This document shows positions 10,377 to 20,507 of a stretch of 29,590 nt of DNA, one piece after another. The position numbers and the translations under genes were made by a program. The first letter of the stretch is position 1, and each line of letters starts with the position of its first letter. The notes under the pieces were generated by a model, which was not told the DNA's origin, did not search any database, and saw only the letters and a program-made list of their open reading frames with translations. The DNA comes from Priapulus caudatus (lineage: Eukaryota > Priapulida > Priapulimorpha > Priapulimorphida > Priapulidae). The stretch covers positions 196,515 to 226,104 of the forward strand of contig NW_014577201.1 of assembly GCF_000485595.1 (NCBI RefSeq), given 5' to 3'.

Positions 10377-10784
10377 CAATGAATTTGGAATTGAAAATGG
10401 ATAATGAATTTTGAAATGGAAAATGAAAATGAGAATTTGAAATGAAAATGAAAATGAATTTGAAATGAAAATGAAAAAGGAAATGAAAAGGAAAATCGAA
10501 GAATGAAAATGAAAATGAAAAATTGGAGAATGAAAATGAAATGAAAATGAAAATGAAAATGAAAATGAAATGAAAACATGAAAATGAAAATGGAAATGAA
10601 AATGAAATGAAAATGGAAGATGAAATGAAATGCAAAATGAAATGAAAATGAATTTGAAAATGGAAAAGAAAATGAATTGAAATGAAAATGAATTTGAATG
10701 AAAATGAATGAAAATGATTTGGAACTGAAAGTATGAATTTGATAATGAAATGGAATTGAAAAAAAAGACATTTGGAATAAAATA
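10377..10784 (-). repeat. GAAAAT/TGAATT array, right arm of foldback 1
   Basis: The reverse complement of the TTTTCA array in the left arm, with a different number and order of units. The three overlapping minus-strand frames of 167-276 codons here are repeat translations rich in Phe, Ser and Ile. Confidence 0.95.
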
Positions 10785-10808
10785 TCCGTAGCCATCTCGG
10801 CCACCATA

Positions 10809-11131
10809 ACACAGATTCGTGCTCGATGCCTCCGCTCGAAAACTTTTGCCAGCTCTATATGCGATTTCGACAAGAGTAGTCGGATCCCGTTTCATACACA
10901 AAAAATGGCGACCGGCGACATGCTCGCTACTAGCTGGAATGGCGCACAATCTACACAACACGATAATTTACTCTAATGCTTTCTAGACGTCACGTGCATC
11001 TTACCTTGCGTGCATAATGCACAATTAATTGCACTCGTACGCTGCCGAATTTCGGCGAAAGAAAATCCAAAAAAAGTTTCTTGTTCTAGAGGACAAATAG
11101 TGCAACGGTGAACAATTGCGGCAAGCTTACC
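10809..11131 (+). mobile_element. Repeat X, copy 1, right part
   Basis: Continues copy 1 after the insertion and aligns with 12690-13009. The last bases read GCTTACCT where copy 2 reads GCTTATTGTTGTACACCT, consistent with loss of about ten bases from the inverted end. It is more AT-rich and diverged than copy 2, with several one-base indels. Confidence 0.8.
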
Positions 11132-11317
11132 TGATTGACAGTCTCCTTAACGAGCAGGCCGAAATAACGGATCGACTGTGCACAATTTTAGCTATGAATG
11201 ATTTAGAGCTTTCCCTTATACGGGTAACCGAATTCAGCATGTAGGCCATGACTCCACGAAGCTGAACATCCAGATGACACTCTCTGAAATTGTGCCTCCA
11301 AAACACAGAAATCAATG
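11132..11317. other. Spacer
   Basis: Nothing recognised between repeat X and foldback 2. Confidence 0.3.
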
Positions 11318-12192
11318 GAAATCAGAGAGTAGATAATAAAACAGGAGTGTGACATCAATAAACAAGGAAATTCGTCATTTACTAGCCTTAAAATACCTAC
11401 CAATTTGACTACGCGTAACTCATCCAACTTGAGCTCAAATCGTACACAGCTTACATTCGCCTAGCATCGTGCGAAATCGTTTCCTCGTTTTCACCAAGCA
11501 ATCCGAAGATACAGACATAAAACGTACGACACGATTATCCATTCTTTGGCCATCAATCCAAAGCCATTGCGCGCCTTAATTCAAACAAAAGGCAGCTACC
11601 TAACCACAGCTTGCTAACTCGCGAGCAATGTGGCTCGCTGGGAGATTTGAGCCCGATCAGCTGCTGCTGATTGCGGTTGGCGTGCATGCGTGAAGGCATG
11701 CAGGTATGTGCAGGAGGTGGCCTGTGTAGCTGTCTGTACCGGGTCAAAGTTATCTCGCCGAGTGTTGATGCCTAATCTCCCAGCGAGCCACATGCTGTTC
11801 GCCGAGTTCAGCAATTAGCGCGTTTAGGTAGCTGCCTTTTGTTTCGATTAGGAGGCGCGCAATGGCTTGGATTGATGGCAAAGATGGAGATCGTGTCGTA
11901 CGTTTTAGCGCTCCTTGGCCGGCACTATCGCTGCGACTCGAGGTACTTTGTACCTACTCGCCTATGTCCGCCCCCTTCGTCTGTATCTCCGGATTGCTTG
12001 GTGTACAACGAAGAAATGCAAATTTTTTTCGCCCCACGATGCTAGGCGAATGCTCACTGTGATACGGATTGTGATGCTCAGGTTGATGAGTTACGCGTAG
12101 TAAATCGTAGGTATTTTAAGGCTAGTAAATGACGAATTTCCCTTGTTTATTGATGTCACACTCCTTCCCTATTATCTACTCCTGATGGAAAT
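11318..12192. mobile_element. Foldback element 2 (palindromic)
   Basis: The left arm, about 11318-11647, is the reverse complement of the right arm, about 11774-12192. The inner core ATGTGGCTCGCTGGGAGAT at 11629-11647 pairs exactly with 11774-11792. Further out, AGGCAGCTACCTAA, TTGGCCATCAATCCAAAGCC, ACGTACGACACGAT and CTAGCCTTAAAATACCTACC all recur inverted. The right arm carries about 70 extra bases near 11908-11977 that the left arm lacks. The loop is about 126 bases. No transposase is seen, so it would be non-autonomous. Confidence 0.85.
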
Positions 12193-12554
12193 TAATGTTC
12201 GCTTCATGCGGTTAGGCGCAGTGTTAGAACGAGGGTTAGGGGGAATTGGAACCAACAAATCTAAGATATTTTGATACTGTTAGTGTTAGGAGTGCCACAA
12301 AAGAGTAAAACGAGGATAATTATCTATTTTCTGGTACCAAATGAGTGTAAAATGAGTGTATTTTAATGTAGATATGTCCTACACTATGTATACGGATATG
12401 TACATGTTTACATAAAAAACATCTTTAAATGTCATTCGAACATGCATGTGTTTATAAAAACCATGCTAGAGTACTTGCATAATTGATTTTTATTAACATA
12501 AAGCTCAATTATTCGATTTCTTTGGGAGAACAGCTATCCTTACCAGGCGGCGTT
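12193..12554. other. AT-rich spacer
   Basis: Nothing recognised. Confidence 0.3.
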
Positions 12555-13009
12555 AAGGTGTTGAACAACAGTAGAGGGCGTCCATAGGATGCAGGCCCGA
12601 ATAAGCATCGAACAGAAATTAATTAAAAATACGCACACTAGCTGTTACTGCGCTTACAAAACATACACTTTATTCATGTTAAATAACTAAAGATTCGTGC
12701 TCGATGCTCCGCTCGAAACTTTTGCCAGCTCTATAATGCGAATTTCTACAGAGTAGTCGGATCCCGTTTCATACACAAAAATGGCCGACCGGCGACCATG
12801 GCTACGCTACTATATAGCTGGAATGGCACAATTACACAACACGAATAATTTTACTTCTAATGCTTTCTAGACGTCCACGAGGCATCTACCTTGCGTGCAT
12901 AATGCAAATTATTGCACTCTAGTGCCGAAAAAAAATGCCAAAAAAGGCCTTTTCTAGAGACGAAATAGTGCAACGGTGAACAATTGCGGCAGCTTATTGT
13001 TGTACACCT
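12555..13009 (+). mobile_element. Repeat X, copy 2, unsplit
   Basis: About 455 bases, collinear with 8371-8504 plus 10809-11131 but without the 2.3-kb foldback. It begins AGGTGTTGAACAACA and ends TTGTTGTACACCT, which are inverted with a three-base gap, so X is itself probably a small TIR element. No open frame of note. It provides the empty target sequence TAACTAAAG at 12684-12692. Confidence 0.82.
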
Positions 13010-13616
13010 CCCTAAGTATATACGCGAAATGGCCGCCTCCGGCGGCCATATTTGCTCGTTACGCTGATGAGACTACGATGATTTCTCTAAATCCCGGCCT
13101 GATTCATAGTAATCTCTTAGTAAAATATTGACTTGATACGAAGACAATAATACAAGGATCCTGTTGCTAACATAAAATTTTCTGTTCCGGTATATTCGTT
13201 TCTATATAAAACACTTTGTACACACCTTCTAATCCATTGTTTTTCTCTTCAAATTAAGGCTAATATAATATACAGAACCCGCTTAATACGATTATTAATC
13301 TTTGGCCCGTCAGTTTTGTACTAACGGAGTGCTATTGTAGTAATGAATAGTAGTAATTGAATGAGGAGTTTAGGCTTTGCAGTAATTGTATCTATTTGTG
13401 AACAATTTAACGCTACTAAAGTTCTTAATTATACATATAAACCATTCCTTCATGCTTCCTCGCATATAATAAGTACTCTAGCAGGCAAAGTTGACAAGTT
13501 TAGTGAGCAGAATGTATATTGAATAAACAGTAGGCGAAATAGTATATGAGATCAGCTGCTAGCTTATTTATATGTGTATGAGTGCAAAGCAACTGTAATC
13601 TGTTAGTTTAGCTGAG
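13010..13616. other. AT-rich spacer
   Basis: No gene, repeat or RNA recognised. Confidence 0.35.
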
Positions 13617-13899
13617 AGGGTCTATGTCCCCCAGGGTACTGCCGGAACGTACCTTGGGTACGGTCCGGTATACCGGAACGTACCCTGGTACTATCTAATA
13701 GGCCGGAGCGTACCTCGCCTACTCCACTAACGAGTCTAGTGAGTCGCCTACGCCTACTCCCTAACTCGAATCCTAACCCTTACCCTAACCCAAACCCTAA
13801 CCCTAACCCTAACCCTAACCCTAACCCTAACTCTAACCCTAACCATATCAGATAGTTACCAGGGTACGTTCCGGCAGTACCCTGGGGGACATAGACCCT
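13617..13899. mobile_element. TIR element enclosing telomere-like repeats
   Basis: Positions 13617-13653 and 13863-13899 are perfect 37-bp inverted repeats starting AGGGTCTATGTCCCCC; the match continues after one mismatch. The left arm also holds a second CCGGAACGTACCCTGG block (from 13674) followed by a TACTATCT that pairs with AGATAGTTACC on the right, so the left side carries an internal partial duplication. The flanks are CTGAG (13612-13616) and ATGAG (13900-13904), a possible imperfect five-base target duplication. No open frame. Confidence 0.85.
13771..13853 (+). repeat. Interstitial telomere-like CCCTAA repeat
   Basis: About ten to twelve CCCTAA units (TTAGGG on the other strand), with single-base variants at both ends and one CTCTAA. 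It sits inside the inverted-repeat element and not at a chromosome end. Confidence 0.92.
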
Positions 13900-13981
13900 A
13901 TGAGCGTTAGTTTGTATTATTAATTGATAGCACTAGGAAAGCGAGGTTCTCTGCTTTTTGTTAGCAGGTATTCATTCATTC

Positions 13982-14470
13982 ACCCATGGTGACCTTATCG
14001 ATGATAATAAGAGATGTTCTTCTGACTAGTTCTGCTAATCCACTGTTGTCCCTTATTGAGCAGTCATTTGTCTGTGAGGTTTATTGGTACTTTGAGCTTA
14101 CTGTTGACTGTCCTTCCTCCAGGGAGCAAAGTTGCAGCAATGCCACTGGTGGCTAAAGCAAGACAAATTTTGCCTTGGCTTCTAACATACGATGTGATGG
14201 TTGTGAGAAGGAAAGTCTTTCCAGTTCTACCAAGAGCATCAATTGCAAAAGGACCAGGTTTGTTGTCATCAATTGCTGTCTTCAGAGCTAGGAATGTCTG
14301 TAGTTGGTCGTGGTTTAACTTTGCTTCATTGTCGATGGTCTCCTATTGAAGTTTTTCTTGAGAGTACTGTATTTCTTGCTGAACCTCAATAGGATTGTGT
14401 GTCCCAAATTCAGTTGGCTGTGAAGGCTGTGGAAGGTTGAAGTCTGTGATCATGTCTTTGCCAGCTTCAT
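13982..14470 (-). pseudogene. Helitron helicase fragment
   Basis: Begins around PQPSQPTEFGTHNPIEVQQE and continues LNHDQLQTFLALKTAI and then the Walker A region DALGRTGKTFLL, where the usual GPGGTGKT has lost two glycines. It then reads CLALATSGIAATLLPGGRTV, a very typical Helitron segment. An in-frame TAG lies at 14345-14343 and a TGA at 14066-14064; after a frame change the text continues CSIRDNSGLAELVRRTSLII and IIDKVTM, the motif II region with DE changed to DK. Later helicase motifs are absent. Confidence 0.9.
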
Positions 14471-14581
14471 GAAACATTGTTTGGAGTTGCAGCAAACTTG
14501 ATTTATGATAGCATCTGTTGATTCGGCAAATTTGTTTGGTTACATGTTCTGACGCAGTTTAGTTTTGAAGGTTTGAAAGAG

Positions 14582-17431
14582 CTATGCAGGGTTTGAAGTC
14601 ATTGCATGAATGAGCAATGTCACAAAGCAGTGTCTTAGTTGTGGGCCAAATTTAATTGTGGATGCCTCTGCCATAGTCTTGTAAGTTTCCATTTCATCTT
14701 CAAATAATCCTAGACTAATGCAAGCCGGTTGGTATGTTTCGCATAGCTCTTCATTTACGGTTCTCAGGTCTTCAAAGCTGGTAGGACCTTTAACATGGTG
14801 AAGGAGCATTCTAAGGAAGTAGTTCTCCTTGTTGTGGCAGTTGATTGATATGACTGGAATTCGGCCAATCGTGTCGCTTTTTGCTTCATCATTTGATATG
14901 TTGCGAGTTTTTCTTTTCCTTTGCGTAAACTTCTTGCATTTGACGTCCCAGGTATTGTGCTTTAGGATGTCAGTGTATAAGTATTGGCGTGCATTTGCGT
15001 CAACTGTATTCAGTGTAAAGAACTCTGTGAGTTGATTTTCTTTTTCATAATAAGCAGCAGCATCTGCAGGATGTTGGTTTTTATGAATTAACACAATATG
15101 TTCATTTGGTAGATAAATAGGCCTTTTGTGCACCGAGGGATACTTGTGGCTTAGATTAAAACCATTAAGTCTCCAAGCAGCTTCTGATGCTGATATGTAT
15201 CTTGCATCAACAAACCTCTGTATTTAATCATATGCCATTTGACCACTGCTTGTTTCAACCATAACACGGTCAGCACCTTTGTTAATGTACTTATGCAAGT
15301 ACTTGACACCACCAACAGAAGCAACAATTTCGACATTAATAGGTGCTTGGTATTTCAGTGGTAGTACTGGGTTGTAAAGGACAACCCATTTGTTGTCGAT
15401 AGTAATCTTTTGTTTTATGCTGTTGACCCATATGTCGGATGTGTGACTCCCTTGTAGTGGTGATCTTCTTCTGTACATAGGGTAAGTCTGGTTTGAATGT
15501 ATGGTATGTTGATTCAGATCCTTTGGAAAACTTTGCATATATACTTTGGCGTTCATGCATGGACTACGTTGGTTGACACCTGCACAGGGACCATAAATCA
15601 TGAACTTCGTAACAAGATCAACAAGCCGGGGATTTTGATGCTTATCTGGAATCTCAGCACAAACATACTTGTCGTAGTCACAGAAGTTTTTAGGTGCATC
15701 TTCCTCTTAAAAAGCGAGCATTAAGTGGATGTGTGGAAGGCCTCGTTTTTGAATTTCAACCATTCCTACCATAGCATTGACTTTGCCAAGTATGTCATTC
15801 TTTATGATATTATGCAGTAGTTTATTGAGTTTTATGTTGAACACCCTGTTAACCAAGTCAGGCCTCTGTCTGTAGTTTCCTCTCCTGGAAAAAAAGCTTT
15901 ATGTGATCTCTGGCCACTTGGCATATGCTGTAAATGTTATAAAGAGACGAGAACAACCATAGTACCTCACAATGGCCATAGCGTCTTGAAAACTCTCCTG
16001 GTACCAGCGGGAGAGCCGTAGAATGTCGCTGGTAAGATGATTCTTAGGCAGGTGTTGAGTATATTGGCGTCGTCGTGCATGTGGATGGCATCCATAAGAC
16101 CGTTGTACTTTTCTGCGCGGATCTTCTTCTGATTCAGTTTGTACCAGTTCAGCCTGCACCTCTCTACTTTGTACCAGACTGAACACAGGTATTCTTGAAA
16201 AAGTATTCCAGATCTGACAATATGGTTGAAGTATCCCTGTCGCACCTGAATTCTGTGGCTGTCAAACATGGTCGAAGATATTTTTGTGCATTTACTTTTA
16301 TCCTGCTTGGTTTGATGTAGGTCTACATACCAGCCATCTTCGTCATATTGGAAAAGGAGAATGAAATGCAGTGGGTCAGATGCTCTGTTGAGGTCGTTTA
16401 TGCGCTGAATTCCACCATCCTTCAGGTAAAAGACGACATCAGCTGACTCACTGAAATCATTCAATGCTAGTAGGAAGGCTTCATTGACTTGAGGTAAATT
16501 GTACCTTCTGTTGTGTTTAGCAGTTGGTTTCTTGTCTTTTTGCAATACAAACTTGGTCTCTTTAATAAGCTGTTGAGGGAGTTGTGATGCTGCTTTGAAA
16601 GTTTGAACATATGGATTGTGTGATGTAACATCATTTGTATAGTGTACATAGTTTGCTCAGACAAGGTACAACTATTGTCTCGTTGTATCTTAATTCTTCT
16701 CTGAGCTTCCTCTTTATAGTTCCCATTGTGGATGTAGATTTGAGCAAATTTTTTATTTTGACCATTCTGTAGAAAGAGAGTACCTATAGAGTGCCAAATT
16801 CTCCCCTGAATCTTGACATTTGGTGAGAAACCAGGCACGATGATCTCTTTGTCAAATCCTATGCATGATAGTGAAAGAGCATTGTTGTAGTTTCTTATGT
16901 TATTTTTGAATGCTTTGTTTTTTACCAGAAGCTCTTGTAAAGAACATCTGGTGGGTCATAAACGGAAAGTATAACAGTTTTGCCATGACTACAACATGTT
17001 GCTGGTTGGTCGTGAAGAAACTTGAAGGCTTGCCAGTGATCACATGTATTCTGCCATATATTAGGCTGCTTAAAGTTAACAATTGTAGGAGGTAGATCTT
17101 TTTCGGTTAATTCAGCTGCTGGTATTTGACAGGCTAGTCTTTCTGTGGTACATTGAACGTGTCGTCTTCGTGCTTGGAGCAGTAGTCTATCAGATGTTCG
17201 ACGTGTTTCAATAGCTAAATGTGATTCGGAGGCTTTTGCTACTTGATGCTTTAGTCTATCAGATGTTCGACGTGTTTGAGTAGCTGAGCAAGATTTGAAG
17301 GCTCTTGCTTCTTCTTGCCGTATTTTCTGATCGTGTAGTCTAGCTTGTCTTTGTTTATTTGATTCAGCCTGTCTTTTTGCCTTCAATAACTTAGTTTTTT
17401 GTAGAGGAATGTATTTTTTTCGTTTTCTCAT
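14582..17431 (-). pseudogene. Helitron N-terminal and Rep part, broken
   Basis: The Rep protein nicks and transfers single strands during rolling-circle transposition. Recognisable segments in order are a basic N-terminus from ATG 17431; NIRNYNNALS and VPGFSPNVKIQGRIWHSIG (to about 16750); RYNLPQVNEAF; DPLHFILLFQYDEDGWYVD; FYGSP then RWYQESFQDAMAIVRYYG; LFITFTAYAKWPEI; QKRGLPHIHLMLAF, whose HIH (15733-15725) is the HUH metal site; GPCAGVNQRSPCM; and KYLHKYINKG, with the paired tyrosines at 15301 and 15289. Lesions are a frame change near 16943, a one-base loss in the GGG at 16009-16011, a frame change near 15890, stop TAA 15709-15707 and stop TAA 15226-15224 (YDEIQ read as YD*IQ). A further stop or frame change precedes the helicase at 14582. 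It cannot make a full protein. Confidence 0.93.
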
Positions 17432-17610
17432 GTTGAGGCCAGACTGTGGCGGTGCTGGGGTGACCCATGGCCATGCGCACTAAAGACGAATTTGCTTGAG
17501 TCTTCCTCATAGAATGGCTTGAGAACAAAATTTGTTTATTTTATTCGCGTCGTTCAATCGTCGAATTTAAGAGTTCTTAGAGCGCATGATAAGAAATCAG
17601 GGATTGGGAA
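17432..17610. other. Flank upstream of the Helitron ORF
   Basis: The 5' terminus of the Helitron should lie here or a little further right, but no unambiguous TC end is visible. Confidence 0.3.
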
Positions 17611-17617
17611 TTGTTGT

Positions 17618-17722
17618 AAGATAGAAGGCTGAAGAAGACAATAAGAACAAAAGAAAGAACAAATAAAAGAAGAAAACTTTAATAAGAACAAAAGAAAAAA
17701 AGAAAAAACAATAAAAAATAAT
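17618..17722 (+). repeat. A-rich AAGAACAAAAG tract
   Basis: Purine-rich low-complexity sequence with irregular AAGAACAAAAGAA units. Confidence 0.7.
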
Positions 17723-17825
17723 TTAACAGACGGTCGGGTCTGATCACGTTTCATGTACGCCAGCCGTAAATATTAAACCCAATGGAAATCGAGCGCATTG
17801 CCGTTTTCCGTTTGTGTAAGGATAA

Positions 17826-17868
17826 GCCGCGCGCGCGCGCGTGCGTGCGTGCGTGCGTGCGTGCGCGC

Positions 17869-17958
<90 letters not shown>

Positions 17959-17960
17959 GT
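17826..17960 (+). repeat. Compound (GC)n(GT)n(AT)n(GT)n repeat
   Basis: GCGCGC, then GCGT/GTGC units, GTGT, about 13 AT steps and about 22 GT steps form one nearly unbroken purine-pyrimidine alternation. The frames here are repeat translations. Confidence 0.95.
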
Positions 17961-18078
17961 GTAAGTGTGACTTGTCTGTGTTGTGCGTGCGTGGCGTGTG
18001 TGTAGTGGAACCCTATTATTTTGACGTGCCTTTCCACCAAGTTCATACGGTACAGGTTGACATTTGATGAATGTATAT

Positions 18079-18105
18079 GATATGATAGATAGATTAGATA
18101 GATAT

Positions 18106-18153
<48 letters not shown>

Positions 18154-18295
18154 TTTAGAAGATAGTAGGAGTAGATAGATAGATAGATTACTAGATCGAT
18201 AGATAGATCGCATATGATAGATATGATATATAGCTTAGATAGCTAGATAGATAGATAAAGATAGACAGCTAGATAGATAATAGATAGATAGATAT

Positions 18296-18368
<73 letters not shown>

Positions 18369-18396
18369 AAAATAGATAGATTGATAGATAGATATG
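18079..18396 (+). repeat. (GATA)n microsatellite
   Basis: Two long GATA/TAGA arrays (about 18084-18151 and 18262-18395), with an interrupted middle containing ATCGATAGATCG and TTAGATAGC variants. The Tyr/Leu/Ser/Ile-rich frames on the minus strand are repeat translations. Confidence 0.97.
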
Positions 18397-20130
18397 CGCT
18401 GAGTGCAAGCGTGCAGGTGGGGGAGGACTTGATTCCACAGCCAGCGCGTGTGCCTTGGCGAATCCTCTGCAAGGTTACGTGACAAACTACTGTATCCATT
18501 AGCCTGTGGTTCCGTAACCTGTATAATACAGCCGTTATGTTCCGCACGGCTACACTAACCGGCCTTCTGGTGAGTAGGCCCTCTAGCGGCCGTTACGATC
18601 AGGAGCGGTAATCATTAGTTAATAATCATCATTAATCATCATTATAATCATTATATTAACGTTAGTCGTTGCGTGTTAGTAAGTCTACAGCCAGCGCACC
18701 TAGCGGAAGTGAACTGAATCGTGCATGTTTTCTAGGAAGATTTTCCATTAGATTTTCTAAATATGTTTTTTTAACATTTAACACAATAAATAACAAAAAG
18801 CAAAGTGTTAGAATCGAACCTGAAGCATAGGAATGAAGCACGAAAGATTTCAGCCGGATTCGTGCACGCGCCTAGAAGTTATGCAGGAACAAACAGAACG
18901 ACACTACTCAAATTATTATATAGATAGTCAAGAGGCTTTTATTCGTCAGCCACTCCGTATGTCACTAGAACCCAAATCAATGAGCGTGTATGTACTACAC
19001 GCGCGTTTGTGGACGACACGCTGCGGTAAGCCGGGGAGAGTCTGTGCGCGACGAAATGTGCTTATACGTGGACATCATTAAAGTGATTACGTCACCGTAA
19101 ATAGTAATAAAAAATCACAGGATATAAGTAATTCTGTTCATTTTTTATGGTTAAATTGCTGCATTATTACTTCCTATTTTACTATATTGTTCGATGTGAA
19201 CATACACTCGTGACTCATACATAGCTCATAGCAAGCAATTAATGTCAGGAACACAATATCAAATCGTCCAGGTTTTTTGGATTTTTAACTAGTTGAGAAA
19301 CAATCTTATCAGGTAAGAATTTGACGATACGTTTAGTTCCGTTAGTTCTTATTTTTAATGTAAAAAAATGACAACAAAATTGTTACAAATTTTACCATAG
19401 AATATTCGTGACGTAGTCAATTTAAGCGATTGCACGACACGAGAGCATACATGTAATCTCCGCAACGGTCTGCTGCGGCGTGACACTGAAGTGTGTGAAA
19501 GCGATCATTTGAGTGATTTCGTTCGTCGTGACAAACGGGTAACAAGGGAGAGCAAATTTTTAGCAGGTGATGACGGGACTCACTTATCAGTCCTGAGTCA
19601 TGTTATTCCCCTCCTTGTCTGCCATCAAGATAAAACCAACCCCTACCTATACATGCTGACGTACCTGCATGCTAACGGCAGGTTTTACTTGTACGATGTA
19701 CGAATCAAATATTACTTGTATCGACGCACATATAGGTACAGTCGATGCATAGTTAGCGTTTCGTACTTGGACACGCGATACTATTATTCTGTTGGTTTTT
19801 GGTTCGTTGAAGTATTTGTGACTCGCATAGGTATAATTGTGTTGTCAGTCTCGATCGGTGAAACTCTGCCTAAATAGGACCGTTGTCACGTGAAGCTCAA
19901 ATTGATGCGTAATTTGTTAGACAATTGTTAAGGTTTAAAGTTACTCACATCTTTATGAATACAGCTCGTAAAATATATGGGTTTTCTAAGAATTGCGCCA
20001 GAAGATATTATATATAATACGACGATCTTTTCAAAATTATTCGTGAAGATTTGTTTTATCGAATTAGGTGATAGGATTACTAGTACTTATGGTCTCCGGA
20101 GTTAAGTGCAGACGCACTAGAGTGATTAAA
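18397..20130. other. Unassigned sequence
   Basis: No gene supported. The + open frames at 18833-19081 and 19491-19877 (128 codons) show no domain or conserved motif and are likely chance. TGTATCCATTAGCCTGTGGT at 18490-18509 resembles the THAP-flanking repeat at 8160-8179. Confidence 0.4.

Positions 20131-20507
<377 letters not shown>

Larger units (their letters stand above)
8505..10808. mobile_element. Foldback element 1 with long inverted arms
   Basis: A 2.3-kb element that begins TATGGTGGCCGAGATGGC and ends with its reverse complement. The left arm is about 8505-9262, the right arm about 9990-10808, and the loop about 730 bases. Both arms carry, in order from the outside, the terminal motif, a TTTTCA array, a GC-rich block ending in GTGACGTCACTTCCCC (GTGCGTCACTTCCCC on the right), a TGATCGGTAGATAAGTG-like segment, a GGTTCGG motif, and a Pu-Py alternating stretch. 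It is flanked by TAACTACAG on the left and TAACACAG on the right; the uninterrupted X copy has TAACTAAAG at 12684-12692, so this is an 8-9 base target duplication. No transposase is seen. Long arms plus 8-9 base duplications are typical of Mutator-like or FB-type elements, but the superfamily is my inference. Confidence 0.87.
13982..17431 (-). mobile_element. Decayed Helitron
   Basis: A rolling-circle transposon relic read on the minus strand: N-terminal region, Rep endonuclease with HUH and two tyrosines, then the start of a SF1 helicase. It breaks off after helicase motif II at about 13982, shortly before the telomere-repeat element, so most of the helicase and the 3' hairpin/CTRR end are missing. 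I could not place the 5' TC end. Confidence 0.93.

Noticed and set aside
8371-13009. X copies as LTRs of a retrotransposon
   Set aside because: The interval between them holds only foldback structures and no gag/pol, primer-binding site or TG...CA ends; the X ends are inverted with respect to each other.
13617-13899. Chromosome end (true telomere)
   Set aside because: The CCCTAA array is short, imperfect and bounded on both sides by inverted repeats and ordinary sequence.
14056-14349. 97-codon + strand frame
   Set aside because: Antisense shadow of the Helitron helicase, whose minus-strand reading (TGKT, ATSGIAATLLPGGRT) is clearly the real one.
18079-18396. CRISPR-like array appearance of the GATA region and other arrays
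   Set aside because: Units are contiguous 3-6 base microsatellites without unique spacers, and the genome is eukaryotic.
18805-18830. Possible tRNA B box (GGTTCGATTCT on the minus strand)
   Set aside because: No A box or foldable tRNA arms at the proper distance upstream.
19491-19877. 128-codon + strand frame
   Set aside because: No recognised domain, odd Tyr/Arg-rich composition, no splice or start context to support it.
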